Assembly (NCBI GenBank): GCA_013433145.1
Contig: CM024168.1
Location: 16,129,868-16,193,867, forward strand
DNA: 64,000 nucleotides
Origin: Ascaris suum
Taxonomy: Eukaryota; Nematoda; Chromadorea; Rhabditida; Ascarididae
Direction of reading: 5' to 3'
Shown here in pieces: positions 24,801-39,600 of this stretch (its first letter is position 1; the number at the start of each line of letters is the position of its first letter). A program made the translations under genes and the position numbers. Under the pieces are notes generated by a model. The model was not told where the DNA came from, did not search any database, and saw nothing but the letters and a program-made list of their open reading frames with translations.

Positions 24801-27615
24801 AGAAAAAATTTTACTAAATAATATTGGCTATAAACTAACCTAAAATTAAAAAAATGCTCTTTCCACATAGGTAAAGAAACTTCCACAAAGTTAAGGATTT
24901 TCAATAGTTCCATAGAAAAGTGAGTTTTATCCGAATATACTTGAGGATATATTCAGATGATAGTTGTATGATTGCTAATAACCTCAATGCATATTCACGA
25001 AAATTTGATCCCGAAAAAATCTCATTTTATTGAATTCTGAATGAAATCTCATTCAGTAAGAGCTTTAAATCTATTTCCACAAATTTTCACTGTAAAAAGC
25101 AATCATATATTTGAAATTTGACTTGAAAATTTCATCATCGGAAATTTCATAAATTTTTGGTGAAGTTTTTCTAGAAAAGCTGAACGCACCATAGTGTGAA
25201 AAGATCTGACCTAGAAAATTTTGCCGAAGAATTTGCGGAGATTCATCGATGAGTTGAACTTAGAACATCAATCTAGATAATAATATTCATGAATGCTAAA
25301 GAATTGCATAATCTCATAACTTTATAAATCACTTCGAATCTTCACTTTTATCAGAAAACGATGTAATCTTCTAATTTATGAAAATAGCTTATGTCGATTA
25401 AAGAGAGATAAAATATTGATGATCTTCTATATTCATCCTGCATAAATTGTGGAAATTGCTTGCGATTGCAAATGTTTCTTGCCGTTCACGAGTAAAAACT
25501 ATGTATAGGTGCCAAGAGTTAAATATTTGCTCTACAACCATATTGGAAAGGAGTGTGATGGAACGCCATTTGTGATTGTCGACAACAAGAATAAAAGAAA
25601 CTAATTGCGACAAGTTGCGTCAGAATAGTTTCTTCCTGCTCATAGCTAATAAATACTTTAGAATCTAAATAGAATTGAGCTGTAATAACCGACAGTGTTT
25701 TTCTTACCTAAACTATATAAGTAACTGTTGTTTTCTGGTTGAAAAAAAAAAACTGTTGCAACTCTGCTGATCATACATATGCACTGAGCCATGTTGCGAG
25801 GCAATATCGCGTGCACTAATGTGATGTGGTACAGGAAGAGGGCGCTGCTGGAGCGGCAGAGTAAGATGAAGAGCGTCAACTCAGTCGTGAAGGCTTATGC
25901 TACGACAGTGAAAAATTGAAAGTACCACATCAATGACGATTAGTAGCTAACTGAGGTCTCAAAAGAAACTCTTCTCGAACCGTCGACATCTACATATATA
26001 CGGTAAAGTGTGAATGAAAAACCGTGTATGTAAATTTATAATAATGACGTTCTAAATTAAGAAACAAACGCCTGACTAGCCATAAAAAAAACTAAAAACA
26101 TTAAAAAAATGCCATAAACGTTAAAAGACTTATATACGGTAAAATACAGGGTGTATACGATAAATGGTCAAAGATAAGACTTATGAATCCCCTTCAAATA
26201 CATATCTTCAAGATTGTGAACGCAAAACGGTAAAAAAGAGTGTTTTTACGTGTCTTTAAAAAAAATTTTTTTTCTTGGAAAAGAATTTAAAGGACAATAA
26301 CGGCATTTGAAAATTTTCTATCTTATTGCCTGAATTACCATTGTAGATTAATAAACAATTGATCCTCAAAATGACTCTATATTGACGTCCAGAACTTTGT
26401 GATAGAAATGTGATTTGAGGGGATTCTCCTTCAGAATGTTCTACAGTTGAGAATTGAGATTGGGATGTGTGGAGAATCTGATGAATTTTCATTCCTCCAA
26501 GAGATACTCTTTGTTTTCAAAAAAAAAAAGCCGAAACATCTTTCGTTGTTCGTTGATTGAAATCTGAAGCTCTTTTCATGTGCATTGCTAATTTCCTTTA
26601 AATTCTGCCATTTATAACTTGCATTTGCGACGCAATTGCAAAAGCGCAGTATGATGACGTCATGTCTGTGTGTGTATGCGCCTCTGTGATAGTTTTATCC
26701 TGAACCGTTGAAGCTAGAATCCCGAAATTCTCTGAATATACTACAGAGCGTAGAATGGCCTCATAATGTCTATATTCTATTTAATACAGAAGTCTAGCTA
26801 CAGAATATTCGAAAGAACTTTCATAGAACTGGAGACAAAAAAAAAGGAAATTGAATGTAGTTTACAGAAGTCGGAGTTTTGTCTTGAAACATTCTACGGA
26901 TAATGGTATAGCGATTCGTAATGCTCTTTCCGTAAGATTATTCGATGCGGTTAATTGTGGAAATTTTCATATTTAGCTACTTGACTTGAAAAAAAAAGAC
27001 AAAATTCGGTGGAAAATTTAGCACAATGCACTTGTTTTCTTTAATGCTGACGGAAATGCCTACTAATGGATTTCAATTGTCAACAATGTAACCAAAAAAT
27101 TCCACCTTTCTTCGATTTGCAAGGTGAAATTAGTAAGTCAACAAACAAATATAATTACATGTTACACTACATTTTTTTTTTTGCAAAATCTTTTCAGTGT
27201 GGAGAAAAAAGGCTCAGAGCCCTTAATCCCCCCCCCTCCCTCCCTCCCTCCCTCCCTCAACGAGGTAGCACATCTGCTAGAACGGAGTACTTAACCATTC
27301 CTCGCATATAAGGCAGCACATGTGATACTTGTGCTGCTAGTTTGCGACCTACGAAGCGAACAAAGCATACTACACGTTTGCTCTATGTTATCGTAGACAA
27401 CACACCGAGTGCGGCAACAAGGACGCGTATGCGGTTGCAAGGCAAGTGGAGCGTTGCGTATATGTATGTGGTACAGAGCATTATATGTCTACGCACTCGG
27501 CGTTGTAGTGACGCTTACCTGCGTTTCGGGTTTTGTCTAACGCTTACCTGTTGTTTGGCGCTTATCTATTTCATTGGTGATCATTTCGGGGTTTACCTTC
27601 ATGAAATCGTAACAA
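21830..27615. other. intergenic, no supported gene
   Basis: About 5.8 kb of AT-rich DNA. A 94-codon frame at 22413-22697 is low-complexity Phe/Leu-rich and has no splice partner. A C-run is at 24189-24197. A short frame at 27066 begins with a CQQC pair but is not connected to anything by splice phase. Confidence 0.55.
27228..27258 (+). repeat. poly-C followed by (CCCT)n microsatellite
   Basis: Nine C followed by about six CCCT units, roughly 360 bp upstream of the FLYWCH-MULE start codon. A polypyrimidine tract like this can sit in a promoter or upstream splice region, but no role is shown. Confidence 0.9.
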
Positions 27616-30600
27616 ATGGCTGCAGGTGTAGAAGTAATCAAATCGAATACGCGCAGAGATACACTTGTGCTTGATGGTAAGCAACATTTGTTGATCTATT
27701 GATGCTTCTTTAAACGATAGACTGCATATTTTTCTTTCTCACTTGTGTGATTATTTCTCCGTGATTTTTTAAAATCTTATAGGTGGGCGGATGTTCGTGC
27801 AATTTTTTCTTTAATAATTTTGCAGGGAGTACATCGCATTTGCAAAACATATTATTGATAACTTCAATTTTGTGCGCATGTCTGTGTGTGTCTTTCTCTC
27901 TCTCACTTTATATGTATATATGTTCGATAGTTTCAACACCGCAAAGCAAAGATGGAGCTAAAACTTGAAAATTCGGTGGATATATTCCGTATTGATACGT
28001 TGACCGTCTGCATAAAATTTAGTATCAAAAAAAAAACAACTTATAATCACTAGAATGTGCCTAAAATTTGTGTATGAATTTTGCAGTGGATCTGATTTTT
28101 GTTTTCCAAGTATGGAATCAGAGAAAGCGAATCGTCCATAAAAGATTTTTAGGAATGAAGGGGTCAGTTGGAATATGAGAGTATCATGTGTTCATTGTAT
28201 AATTTATTGACCGTTTTTGAAAGCGTACGATTTTTGATTTGTTGAATTGCAAAAAACAAAACAAAACGCATATCGTGCCTACGCTTTCTACTCTAGCGTG
28301 CTTCCACTTTTATTTTCAACGTAACCCCTCTGAATTTTAGATAAGGCTATCGTTTTGAAAGTTAAGCTGGGAAATCACATTTCTTTTGAAAAATTACTTC
28401 ATTCAGTGCAACCGAGCATTTTCTAACGGTCGACTCGTATTGCTTGCTGCATAAAAATGAAAAAATAATTAATAATCCACGTAGACGTTTAAAGGACCTC
28501 TGTTAATATGGGATGACGATAATAGTGCGTAGCACATCGTTTGCACATCACATAAACACAGCATAAGTTGGTAGTTCATCCGGCAATACTCACCTAGGCT
28601 AATGGTATTCTGAGAGCCGTCGTTAGTCCTTTAAGATTCAGGCCCAATTCATCCCTTATTGAGTGAGACCAACTAAAACACCTAATGCATACAGTATCGT
28701 TGAGCACTCATATTGAATGCTGTGGATTCAATGAGCGTTCGTACAAAGCATGTAGATTTAATTCATTAAAGGTTGTGGAAGTTAACAGAGGTTTTTTTGA
28801 TGAAAGAAGAGGGTTGCTGCGGCCTTGAATGGGTGACGTTTTTCTAAGTTTATCCGTGGAGTTAGTCGTAACATTGGTCACAAACGAGCATAACCCCCTT
28901 AAATGCGTTGCGTCAACTTTCCTCGTATATATTAGTCGCATTAAATAAGACAGCTAGGCTGGCTGAAAAACTAGTAGGTATAAGCGGAAATCATTTTCGG
29001 TGTTGAAGTTGAATCGAACATTCTGCTGATATGTCGAATTTGATCTTGTCTTAGCCGTGCTGATCATCAAAACATGCAAAAATCAATGCTTTAAAACAAA
29101 TTTAGAGTCGAATTTTGAGGAATTTTTAAAGAGACTAGCTACTGTTTAAGAGTATAAATGAGATAGTTATCTTGTTTATATGAGGGATTAGCGCATATCG
29201 ATTGGTGAATCGACGATGAAGATTTAGTTTATTTCCAGATCTTTGAATGAAACCTTTTCGCTTTTATAATTATCACTTCGATAAAATAAAACTAAGATGA
29301 TGTCGACGTCATTAATGTACTTAAATAGGATCACCGTTTAAAAAAAAATTTTTTTTTAAATCAGTGCTTATCACTTAAACGCATTAAAGTGAAAATATTT
29401 TATAGGTTTTATGTATGTACGAAATGCGGTGAAAGGCGAACGCATTTACTGGGAATGTATCGAGAAGAGACCATATCGTTGCTTTGGACGAGCGGTTACG
29501 ATGAGCGATAAGACCTATTGTTCTCGAGAGCACACACATCCGCCTGATCCGGCGAAAATTGAGTTGAGAAAAGCTGAAGAGTTGTGTCGTGATCGTGCTG
29601 TTAATACCGATTCGCATGCAAGTAAGTTTTCTTTAATTACCTCTTTTTTTCGTTTGATTTTTTTGCCTCTGAGGAATTTGCTGTGTGCAGCTATTCAGCT
29701 ATCTTAGTTGAAGTTTCGGAATTTCAAAATAACTTAAAGGTGAGTCGAAGAGATAATGAGGAGAAACCCGCTTCATATCTTAATTCTAGGATTAAGTGCC
29801 ACAATAGTAGGGCGGATCGGCAGATTCATCACTATTTTGCTGTGCATATTAGCATGTTAAATGATTTTGTTGTTTGATTTTGAAAGCGTTTTCCTTCTCG
29901 ATAGTACTCTACCTCTAACTAGGATCGGTCGTTTTCGGTGAACGACAGGGAACCAGAAAATCTAACTGAATATAATTCAGAAAGCAAGCGTACCATGAAA
30001 AAAACATAGATATATTTGTGCATTTGAAAGCGCATATATTCAAATGAGCATACGCCTGTTCATAAATTGAAAGAAAATTTTTTTTTCATTTTTTTTTTTT
30101 TTTTTGAAACAATCGTTCTTCGCGATCATGAGTGAATTTTGTGAATCATATTGAATCATATGTTGTGAATAATATAGAGCAATAAATGATTTATTGCTCT
30201 ATGTAGAACAAAAATGGCGGTGCTGACTCCAAAACTTGGATATTTGTACATATGGCCGTAAATGGCATTATCTTCTCCTTTACTTTTCTCTCTATTAGCA
30301 ACATCATTGTAGAATCAAAGAATTTGCGAATCACTGTTCTGTAGTAGCACATAGCATTTTATCGCCTAACGGTACAGTGATCAACTTACCGATCGATGCT
30401 TTTCTTTTATGCTTAGAGGATATTGTCAGTGAACTATTTGGAACCGTGGTGAGACTATGTTTGTTGTACTCGAGCTTTAATTATCTACCTATAGATATAA
30501 GACATTATGACGGCACTTCCATTCGTGAGGCTAGTTCGTTTTAGTTTTGACATTTTAGGCAGCAAACACCTAACCGATTAACACGATCGGAAACAAAATA

Positions 30601-33600
30601 AATCAATAGAGTATTTGCGGTCACTGTTGGAAAAAGGGGTAGCTTGCATTCACATTTAGCGCGCATCAGTGCCATCGTATTGATAACGGGTTTAGGCTCT
30701 TTTCCATCCACTTGGCCTATTGCCGTGAATGGTCAGTGGTAATCTCCCTCTCCCATTGTTGTATGGTGCCAGATTTGACTTCATGTCCTTATGTCTTATC
30801 TCTAATGACTCTACGCAACGTCTTATGATAGTTAGTGATTTATCAATATCAATGAGAGCTTATTTGAGCATTAAATTTTTTCCTACTAAACATTGGTGAA
30901 CGACCACCTGATTTAATTTCACAAATAAAAAATAGCTTTCAAATATGATGCTTCATCTAGTTAATTAATGAGTTAATAAATTGAAGGTACAATTATTACT
31001 AGTGTGGTGAAAATGTTGCCAAGCAAAACGAATCCTTACATAACCACAACGAATCTTATGAAGACAATAAGAAGGGCACGTAAAACGGCAATGACGCGTT
31101 TGAATACAATTTGTAAGAAAACTACACCCATGAAAACAGGTAATTTAATATTCCATTATTAGTGCTTAGAAGATGATTGAATTATTTCAATACTTATATG
31201 TGTTGAAGAAGTAAAGAAAATGCACGAATTTGTTTACTATGATGATTTACTTTCCTCATCTATAATTATTACTTGTTTGAAGTTTTTTTTTTACTAATTA
31301 ATGTGGAATTTATTATAATAGCGGTTAGTTAAGTTAGATCGAATCCTAGCTGTAAGGAGTTGTGATTCATTTGCTTAATATTAGATGTGTTTTTGAGGTG
31401 AATAACTAGTTTTTGCATAAAGGTCTACTGTTGATAATTATTTGTCATCTCATAGATCCGCAGCCATTTTATGTGAGCTTCTAATTAATTCGCCATATTT
31501 TGACGTTTGGGTGTCTTTATATTTGAATCTTCTTGTCGTAATATATTGCACCGATGTGGTGATTCATGTTGTAAAGCATATTAAAGTAATATTGCTGATG
31601 AGGGGAGTTTAAGCTTATTACGCCAAGAAATTACTTTGGAAACGTTCTGATGGAAACCGGAAATAAGCTGACGCTAGCAAGAAGGGGTGGACATTGGTCA
31701 TTTCGTTTAAAAGTTTTTATGACAAACCTCCTCATAAATGAAATCTCTCAAAGTGTGTTTTCACTTCGTTCTTCTAAATTCCTTTATTATTTATTTTGAT
31801 TTCTTATGTATATTTTCTTTTCAAAAGCATGTAAATTGCAGATGGAAATAATATCTTGAAAGCGGATAGTGCATGAAATTGGGCCGATATTTCTACTTCC
31901 CGTAAGCTATATGCTTGGGTCAACTCCGGCAACCGCTCCCTTCCTCTCACTCTCTTCGTCCTCCTCTCTTCTGTTCCTGACGTCAAATTTGGCATCTTAA
32001 CGTTTTGGAACCCGCGAAAATGCCCACGCTTCAGTACTAAATTTCTAGATCTGATTTTGCGCCGGATCTGACACAGTTTCCTGCTGCTCTAGCACATGAG
32101 TTATTGATCATTATATAGAGTTCGAGGTCGTCGTTTTCAGGTTTGACGAGCAATAATTTAACGGGAAAGAGCAAATCGAGGCGGAGTGTGGGCTCGCTTC
32201 TGAAAGCATCGTCTAGTCGTGCTTCTGGATCTGATGAGTCGGGCTCTATGATTGTTTTTTCAGACGCGTACCCTGAGGCAACTGACTTCAAGCCTTCGAA
32301 TTTCCTTGATATGCGGAGTCAGTTATCCTCTCAGCTTGTATGCAACTCGACCGATAACAAGACAAATGATTCCTCCCCAGTGACGGACTCTTGTGAGAAT
32401 TTAAATGCGAACAGTATGACGAAATCAGAAACTTCCGCCGAGGAGGTAAATTCGATGACTGAAACAGTACCTGATTCCGCTCAGCGACCACAGGTACGTG
32501 ATTGTCACGACCGCAGTTCCCCTACCGACGAGGATGTTGTACGCGAATTCATGGCACTAGACGGAGCCATGAACGTTGCGAATCATAGTTCGACTCCACA
32601 AGTACCTGAAGTAGAAAAAATCTCGCGTGCCACCAACGTCCTGACCGTACGACAACAACGACCTGTGAGTGGCTCAGGTTTAAAAGGAAGATTGAGTTCT
32701 GTAGAAGCGTGTGGCTCAAAGCATGGTCCACTATTACTAAGAATTCAAGGTGGTCGTTGCTCGAACAATGTTGCAAGCATACGCCTTGATACACTCCTTG
32801 ACGATAGAGATATGCAAGCAGGATCGTTCATAGTGCGTGGAAATGGCTTAGAAGATGCGTCAGAGTTTGGTTTACCGTCGAACTCGTCGTCAGCGAATGT
32901 TGGCTCTAAGATGCCATCCCGTTGTCAGTCAAGAAAAAGAAAATCGGTTCCAGAATTGATAATCTCACCGTCTTCACCTTTCCGACCAACTCTTGGTAAT
33001 ATACCGATCACTAAGAACATGAGATACATAGATTCAGGTTTAACGTTCTCTTTGATTGCACCGGATCTAGATGGTCCTTCCAACGAACGCTTTGTGATCT
33101 TCTCTACAGAACGTTGCCTCGGCATACTTGAATGGTATGAGTGGGCGGTCGATGTCGACTTATATGCACTTCCAGATGCATTCGCATACGGTCAATTGCT
33201 TACTATATATGCACGTATCGAGGGACACAATTTGCGATGTGCATGGATATTGTTGTCGTCGCGTACCACAGAATTGTGTGTTCGAGCTTTGAAGGCATTA
33301 CAATCCAAAGAGAAGATTCTGGAACCGAAGGTCATCTTCGCCGACTATGATAGCTTTTTGCTGATGGCACTCGAGGTTAGTTTTTTTTTTACTCATTAAT
33401 TAAGAAATCGGTATTTTGGTCCGATATACGCTTTAGTCAATAGATATTGAAACGGATGTATGAAAAAATTGAACGATGAAAACACAAAGTTGGTAGATAT
33501 TTTTAGTTTTCTACTCTTAATATAAGAAATTATTGAAATAGGTTGATTTATTGGATATATTTTAGTTGACGTTTTATCTCGATAGCGAAGTGGAAAATCG

Positions 33601-36600
33601 CATGGATAAAAAAATCAGTTATTGGAAATGAATTGTGATAAACGGGTTGAAGAATGAAATTCTACTATTAAGCGATGCCATGACGATAGGACTCTATAGA
33701 GAGCATAGTAAAAAATATTATATTTGGCCAAAATGCTAGCACTTTTAATGTTTGCCAATGTATAAATACAATAAACATTATAGAGTCGAATTACATTCAA
33801 TATAAAATTTCTTAGGCGATAAATTTTGTGTGATTTTTTTTTTTTGAGATTTGTTTATCGTTTCTATACATTTTGCGATCTCGTATTAGAAATATTTTCA
33901 TTCAGATGTGTTGCTCATAAAAATGGCCATTCAAAACCATTTATTTCATTGCATTATAGAGCAACTCTATCAAAAAATACTATGCATTCATAAAATGATA
34001 GTGTTTTATTTCTTGCTCATTTATCAGTATTCTCTCAAAAAGTAAATATACTGATGAGACAATTCAAAATATTCATAAGTTTTAGAAGAAATAATTCATT
34101 ATTTTTTAGATGGCATTTCCAAACGCACGAATCAAAGGTAGCTTCGATCATTTACGTCGACGACTATTTGATGAGATTGAAAAGAATAAGCTTCAACAGC
34201 TATGTCCTTCCTATTTCACGCTTATCGAAAAAATCAAATTATTTTTAGCAATTGCGTTTGTGTCGTCTAATTGGACTCTTTTCGCCTTTCGTAAGTTTTA
34301 TCTTCGTTAATATTCGTTATTTTCTTTACTTAATATTAATGTATATTGCACTATTCAAAAAAGTAAAATATGTCACTGAAATTAGAGGAGTAGATGTATT
34401 CGAGTATGCAAAGAAAGTGTTTCAATGAAGATATTTTCTTACTATAAAGATATTTTTCAAGACTGCTTAATATAACTTTCTCTTCAATTTCCTCGATATT
34501 TAAGTTAAGGTGAAAATAGAGTTTCAGTGCGTAATACATTACTGTGAGTAGTAGTATCAGCTTTGTGAAGATATCTTGCTCCAGCTTGAGATTATGCTAT
34601 GATCTTTGGTCACGTATCTTCTTTATGTTGTTTATTTCAACAGCAATTGTTTTTATGCCATTGAAAAGAGTTAAGCAAGAATGCAACCAGTGTGAAGATA
34701 TTTGTTTTTTTTTTTTCATCACGCTGTTACCCCTCTAATTTTTAGGAGTTACTACGAAGTTTATAAAGGCGCTGCAATTTTGTCTGCAGTGAATGTTTTA
34801 ACGATAACTGAGACGAAATGTTAGCAACGTTGCACTTACCTCACATATGCGTTTATTAGTGAATAATCTATAAAGTTGAGGAAATAGATGCTTCGAGCAA
34901 ATGCTCAGTGAAATGAGGAAGGGTTTTTTAAGGCAATTGAGGGAATAATCATTCCATCGAGGACTTATAAGGGATCAGTGATGTGGAGGGGGAGGGAGGG
35001 GTATGATTTTATTTGAAGAGATGAATAAAACCGATCTGTCACTCGCAGGATTGAAATATTTGGACGATTGTCGTATCTCGTTGTAGTATTGATTGATCCC
35101 ATTTATGTTTGTAGCATGGTTATTGAATAGATTGAGCCGTTACTGACAACCGCTTGATTATGAAGTAATGCTTAGAGTTAGCCGGTAAATAAGATTATGC
35201 GATACTAAAGGAGTGGCATTCTATATTACAGACGATCATAAGCTCCTTTACCTTTTCGTCAACGTTATCTGAAGAACGCTTCGCTCTATTCGGCCCATTT
35301 TTTCTTTAAAACGTTGAAATTCCGTGCTTACGGGGCCTGTAGTTTTTGGTGGATGTCGTGCGCTTCTGGATTGAGATATTCTGGATAATATGGAATTGTG
35401 GCGAAATGGTACGCAAAACTGAGAGGGACAGACAAATCAAGTTATGCCTCTATAACTGCTCCAATTCCGAACGGATGTGGATGGCGTTTTTTTTGTTGCA
35501 ATCAGCATTCATTTTTCTGCCGAACGTGGTAGGATATTGCGGTGAATATGCGAAAAAAGAAGTGAAAAACAGCGATTTCCTGTAATAATGATTTAATTCC
35601 TGTCGCTGCTGCACTTGCACAATTGTGCTCCGTTGACGTTGTCACCAGCACTGAGTGTTCAGCATGCAATAGTGTCTGCAGCGGAACGGTTAGTGCGTGC
35701 GGATATGGTGTAGTGCCATTGAAGTTCGAAGACTGGGCGTTACCGAACCTTTCATAGCGCGACTTCTTCCATCATTATCCTCCATTAAGTCGGATTTTTT
35801 CATTGCAACAACTACACCCCTATAAAAGGGGAGGGCAAAGGGACTCAATCCCTCTGCTGACCTTGATATTAGCACTGAATTTAAAAAATATATAGTTAAT
35901 AAGTTCGTATCCCCACTTCTATCTCGAGTCAAGATAGTTTCGATTCGTCTCTTCTTCCTGGATCTTCTAATTTTCACCACTGTGTACACTGTTCTTTAAT
36001 AATATGTATCATTTGGATTATTTGACATGGGGTCTGTTCATTATAAAAAATTAATTTATATGAATTTTCTATAAAAATGTACTCTAATAGATAATTCCGC
36101 ATCTAAATCTCGCCAGCAGACAGGCCTAGGGAGTTGTGGTTTCATTTTTATAATTACTTTTTTTTTCATAACAAAAGCTACACACCGATGAAAGCACCGT
36201 GAAATATGCTCCGCACTTCTGCGCAAATTTTTCCTAGTTTCCCTATTCATCCTTTTTTTGCCAACTAACTTACAGGTGTTCTTTTGTCTCTCATTCTTGG
36301 GATAGTGTTCACCTCCTCATACATAAACTGTGCCATTGTGCTATTCGGCGCGCCAGGCAAATCCTTTGCAGGGATCCATCACTTATGGGGGTCAGTTTTT
36401 CCGTAACTTTGGAAATGGGATTGCGCAACTAAATTCAAAAAAATGTCAGAGGTCATAGAAACGATTTTACTCTCCTCCCATAGCCACAACTGCACGCGAA
36501 GGAAGCAGGGGGTTCAAGGGGGGCGGCAGCTCAATAATTCTTCCTCCAATCATTTTAACTTCGTTATGAACGTTTCGAACGGTAACAAGAATCTGTGTAA

Positions 36601-39600
36601 TGCAGAAGATCGTCGTCTATTTTACCCGTTCGTTCACGTTATGACGAAGGCGCAAGTTTTTTATATATGTCTGCGTCTTCTGTCTTTCTCAGCGCCGAAG
36701 ACGCCAGTCTGTTTTCCCGCGTCTTCATGTTGTCCTTCCGACCGCCGAAGGCGCGAGCCTGTTATCGCTGGATCCTTCTCCAGTCTTTCCGAGCGCCGAA
36801 GGTGCGAGTCTTGTCCCTCTATTCTTCTGACTCTTTCCGAGCGCTGACAGCGCGAGTCCGTCGTCCATTTCTTTGTCTTCTTGCTTCCGATGCGCCGAAG
36901 GCGCGAGTCTGTTACCCATTTCTTGTCTTCTGTCTTTCCGAGCGCCGAAGGTGCGGGTCCGTTATCCACTTCCTGGTCTTCTGTCTTTCCGAGCGCCGAA
37001 GGCGCGAGTCTGTTATCCCTCTATTCTTCTGTCTTTCCGAGCGCCGACGGCGCGAGTCTGTTACCCATTTCTTTGTCTTTTGCCTTTCCGAGCGCTTAAG
37101 GTGCGGGTCCGTTATTCCATTTCCTGGTCTTCTGTCTTTCCGAGCGCCGAAGGCGCGAGTCTGTTACCATTTCTTTTCTTCTGCGTTTGTCTATTTCCAT
37201 TCCTTGTCTTCTGCTTTCCGAGCGCCGAAGGCGCGAGTCTGTTACCCATTTCGTTGTCTTCTATCTTTTCGAGCGCCGAAGGCGCGAGTCCGTTGTCCAT
37301 CTTTTTCGTTCCGTTTTTGGATGCGCCGAAGGCGCGAGTCCGTTGTCCATTTCTTCGTCTTCTGTCTTTCCGAGCGCCGAAGGCGGAGTCGTTGTACGTC
37401 GTCCTTTTTCGATCGCGAGTTGTCTTTGTCTTCTGTCTTTCCGAGCGCTTAAGTCCGTTTCCAGTCTTCTGTCTTTCCGAGCGCCGAAGCCGCGAGTCTT
37501 CATTCTTTGTTTTCTTTCCGAGCGCCGAACGCGAGTCTGATTTCTTTGTCTTCTGTTCCGAGCGCTGTCCGATCCATTTCCTGTCTTCTGTCTTTCCGAG
37601 CGCCGAAGGCGCGAGTCTGTTGTCCATTTCTTTGTCTTCTGCGTTTCCGAGCGCCGAAGGCGCGAGTCCGTTATCCATCTCCTTGTCTTCTGCTTTTCGA
37701 GCGCGAAGGCGCGAGTCTGTTACCCATTTCGTTGTCTTCTGTCTTTTCGAGCGCGGAAGGCGCGAGTCCGTTGTCCACTTTTTCGTGTTCCGTTTTTGGA
37801 TGCGCCGAAGGCGCGAGTCTGTTATCGATTTCTTCGTCTTCTGTCTTTCCGAGCGCCGAAGGCGTGAGTCTGTTGTAGTTCTCTTTTCGATACGCCGAAG
37901 GCGTGAGTCTGTTTCATTTCTTTATCTTCTGGCTTTCCGAGCGCCGAGGGCGCGAGTCTGTTATCCATTTCTTTGTCTTCTGTTTTTCGAGCGCCAAAGG
38001 TGCGAGTCTGTTACCCATTTCTTTGTCTTCTGCGTTTCCGAGCACCGAACCGTTGTCCACTTCTTCGTGTTGTGCTTCCGAGCGCCGAAGGCGCGAGTCT
38101 GTTTTGTATTACTTGGTAACTGTGTTTCTATGACTTGGTCAGCGAAGTAGTCGTTAGAAAAGCGGCGCATGCGTGTTGTGCGCGTCCTTAATTTCTTCTA
38201 TGTCATAACTCAGGCTCGGATGGACGAATTTTGATGCGGTTGTTTGCAAAATACTTTTCATAGGAAGTAGAAAAGCGTGATAGGTGGAGAAGTGTAACAC
38301 ACGCTAGTTTTAACGAGAACACTGTTAGGAACCTTATGGAATTCAGTGCAAAGCATGACACCGTGATCTTCGATGTTAGTATAACTGTGTGATTCAGTTA
38401 TTCGCTCACAATCTCTCAGTTATGGTACCTCTACGATCGAATACCTTGGTTTGTGATAGCTTCGCTGAGGTACGTAATTCTCGACGAAAAAGTGACCATC
38501 AAATTTATAGCATTTGAATATCAGTCGGATATTTCAGCTGTTCGTGTACACACTCAAGTTTTTTGACGCAGTAATCGTATATGGGCGGGTGTTTCGTTTG
38601 CACAAACAAGTAAGACCTTATCAGTAATGCGTGCAGTGTGTTGATGGTTTTTATTATATTGCAGTGAATTTTTAAAGAATAGAAAATATTTCAGAGGAAT
38701 TAGAGGACAAAGTTGATCTACCGATTGAAGCACAGCAAGTAGTCAATTTCTTTGAAGACACATTTATTGGCCGTCCATGTCATAGAGGTCGTCGTCCACC
38801 TGTATTTAGCAACGTCGTTTGGAATGTTCACCGGCAATTAATGGATACTACTTATCCATTAACTTCACCTTTCGAGGTGATTTTTTCACTTCAGAAAACT
38901 TCATTATGTTGAAAAAGCACATTTTATGCATTGGAACGATCCATTTAGCAACTATTTTTGCGGCAATATGTTGTCGTTAAGTATATGGGCTAATCGGTAT
39001 TCATTAAGTTAAACCAATAAGCGTGAAACGGGTTGCTGGATGTAGTGGGCGGATGGACGTGCGTTTACGAACGGTGAATGCCGAGTGTAAGACGAAGCAG
39101 TATGGAGAAGACTGAGAACTCGTTAAGTGAAATCATAGGAATAAGATTATGGCCTTTTGCGAAAATTTTGACATTGTGGATCTCTCGCAAGGCGAAATGA
39201 AAAACAGTAAATGTTTTTTCGTATGTGGTGGTGAACCAAATTGTATTCAATTCATTTTTATGCTTTAGCAAAATATGGCTGGGAGCTGTGGTTAGTTATG
39301 CTACTGTATGATGTTTTCATACCTTGTTACAGTAATTTCAATGAGAAAAAACTGCTTGCGTTTGTAATTAATCGAACCGTTCGGTTGTTTCGATGATGGC
39401 AATATGCTTTAACCGCTAGCACGATGTCTTTCATTGCTTTTCAGGTATGGCCGCAACGTTTATGGGGAAGAGAAAGATGCGCCAGTTGCCGGTTAACACT
39501 CAGCGATTTTGAAACGAATTTGAAAGAAGAACACGCAACAACAATGCGTGAATATGAACAATTAATTGCCGGAAATATCATATCGTCGGAAAATTCGGAT

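Noticed and set aside
28708..28941. Minus-strand 77-codon frame
   Set aside because: It lies in intron 1 of the FLYWCH-MULE gene and resembles a degraded repeat more than a gene. No family was recognised.
36667..38150. Very long open frames (up to about 425 codons) on both strands
   Set aside because: They are produced by the 51-bp minisatellite, whose period is a multiple of three, and several frames are open at once. None has a start context, signal or domain.
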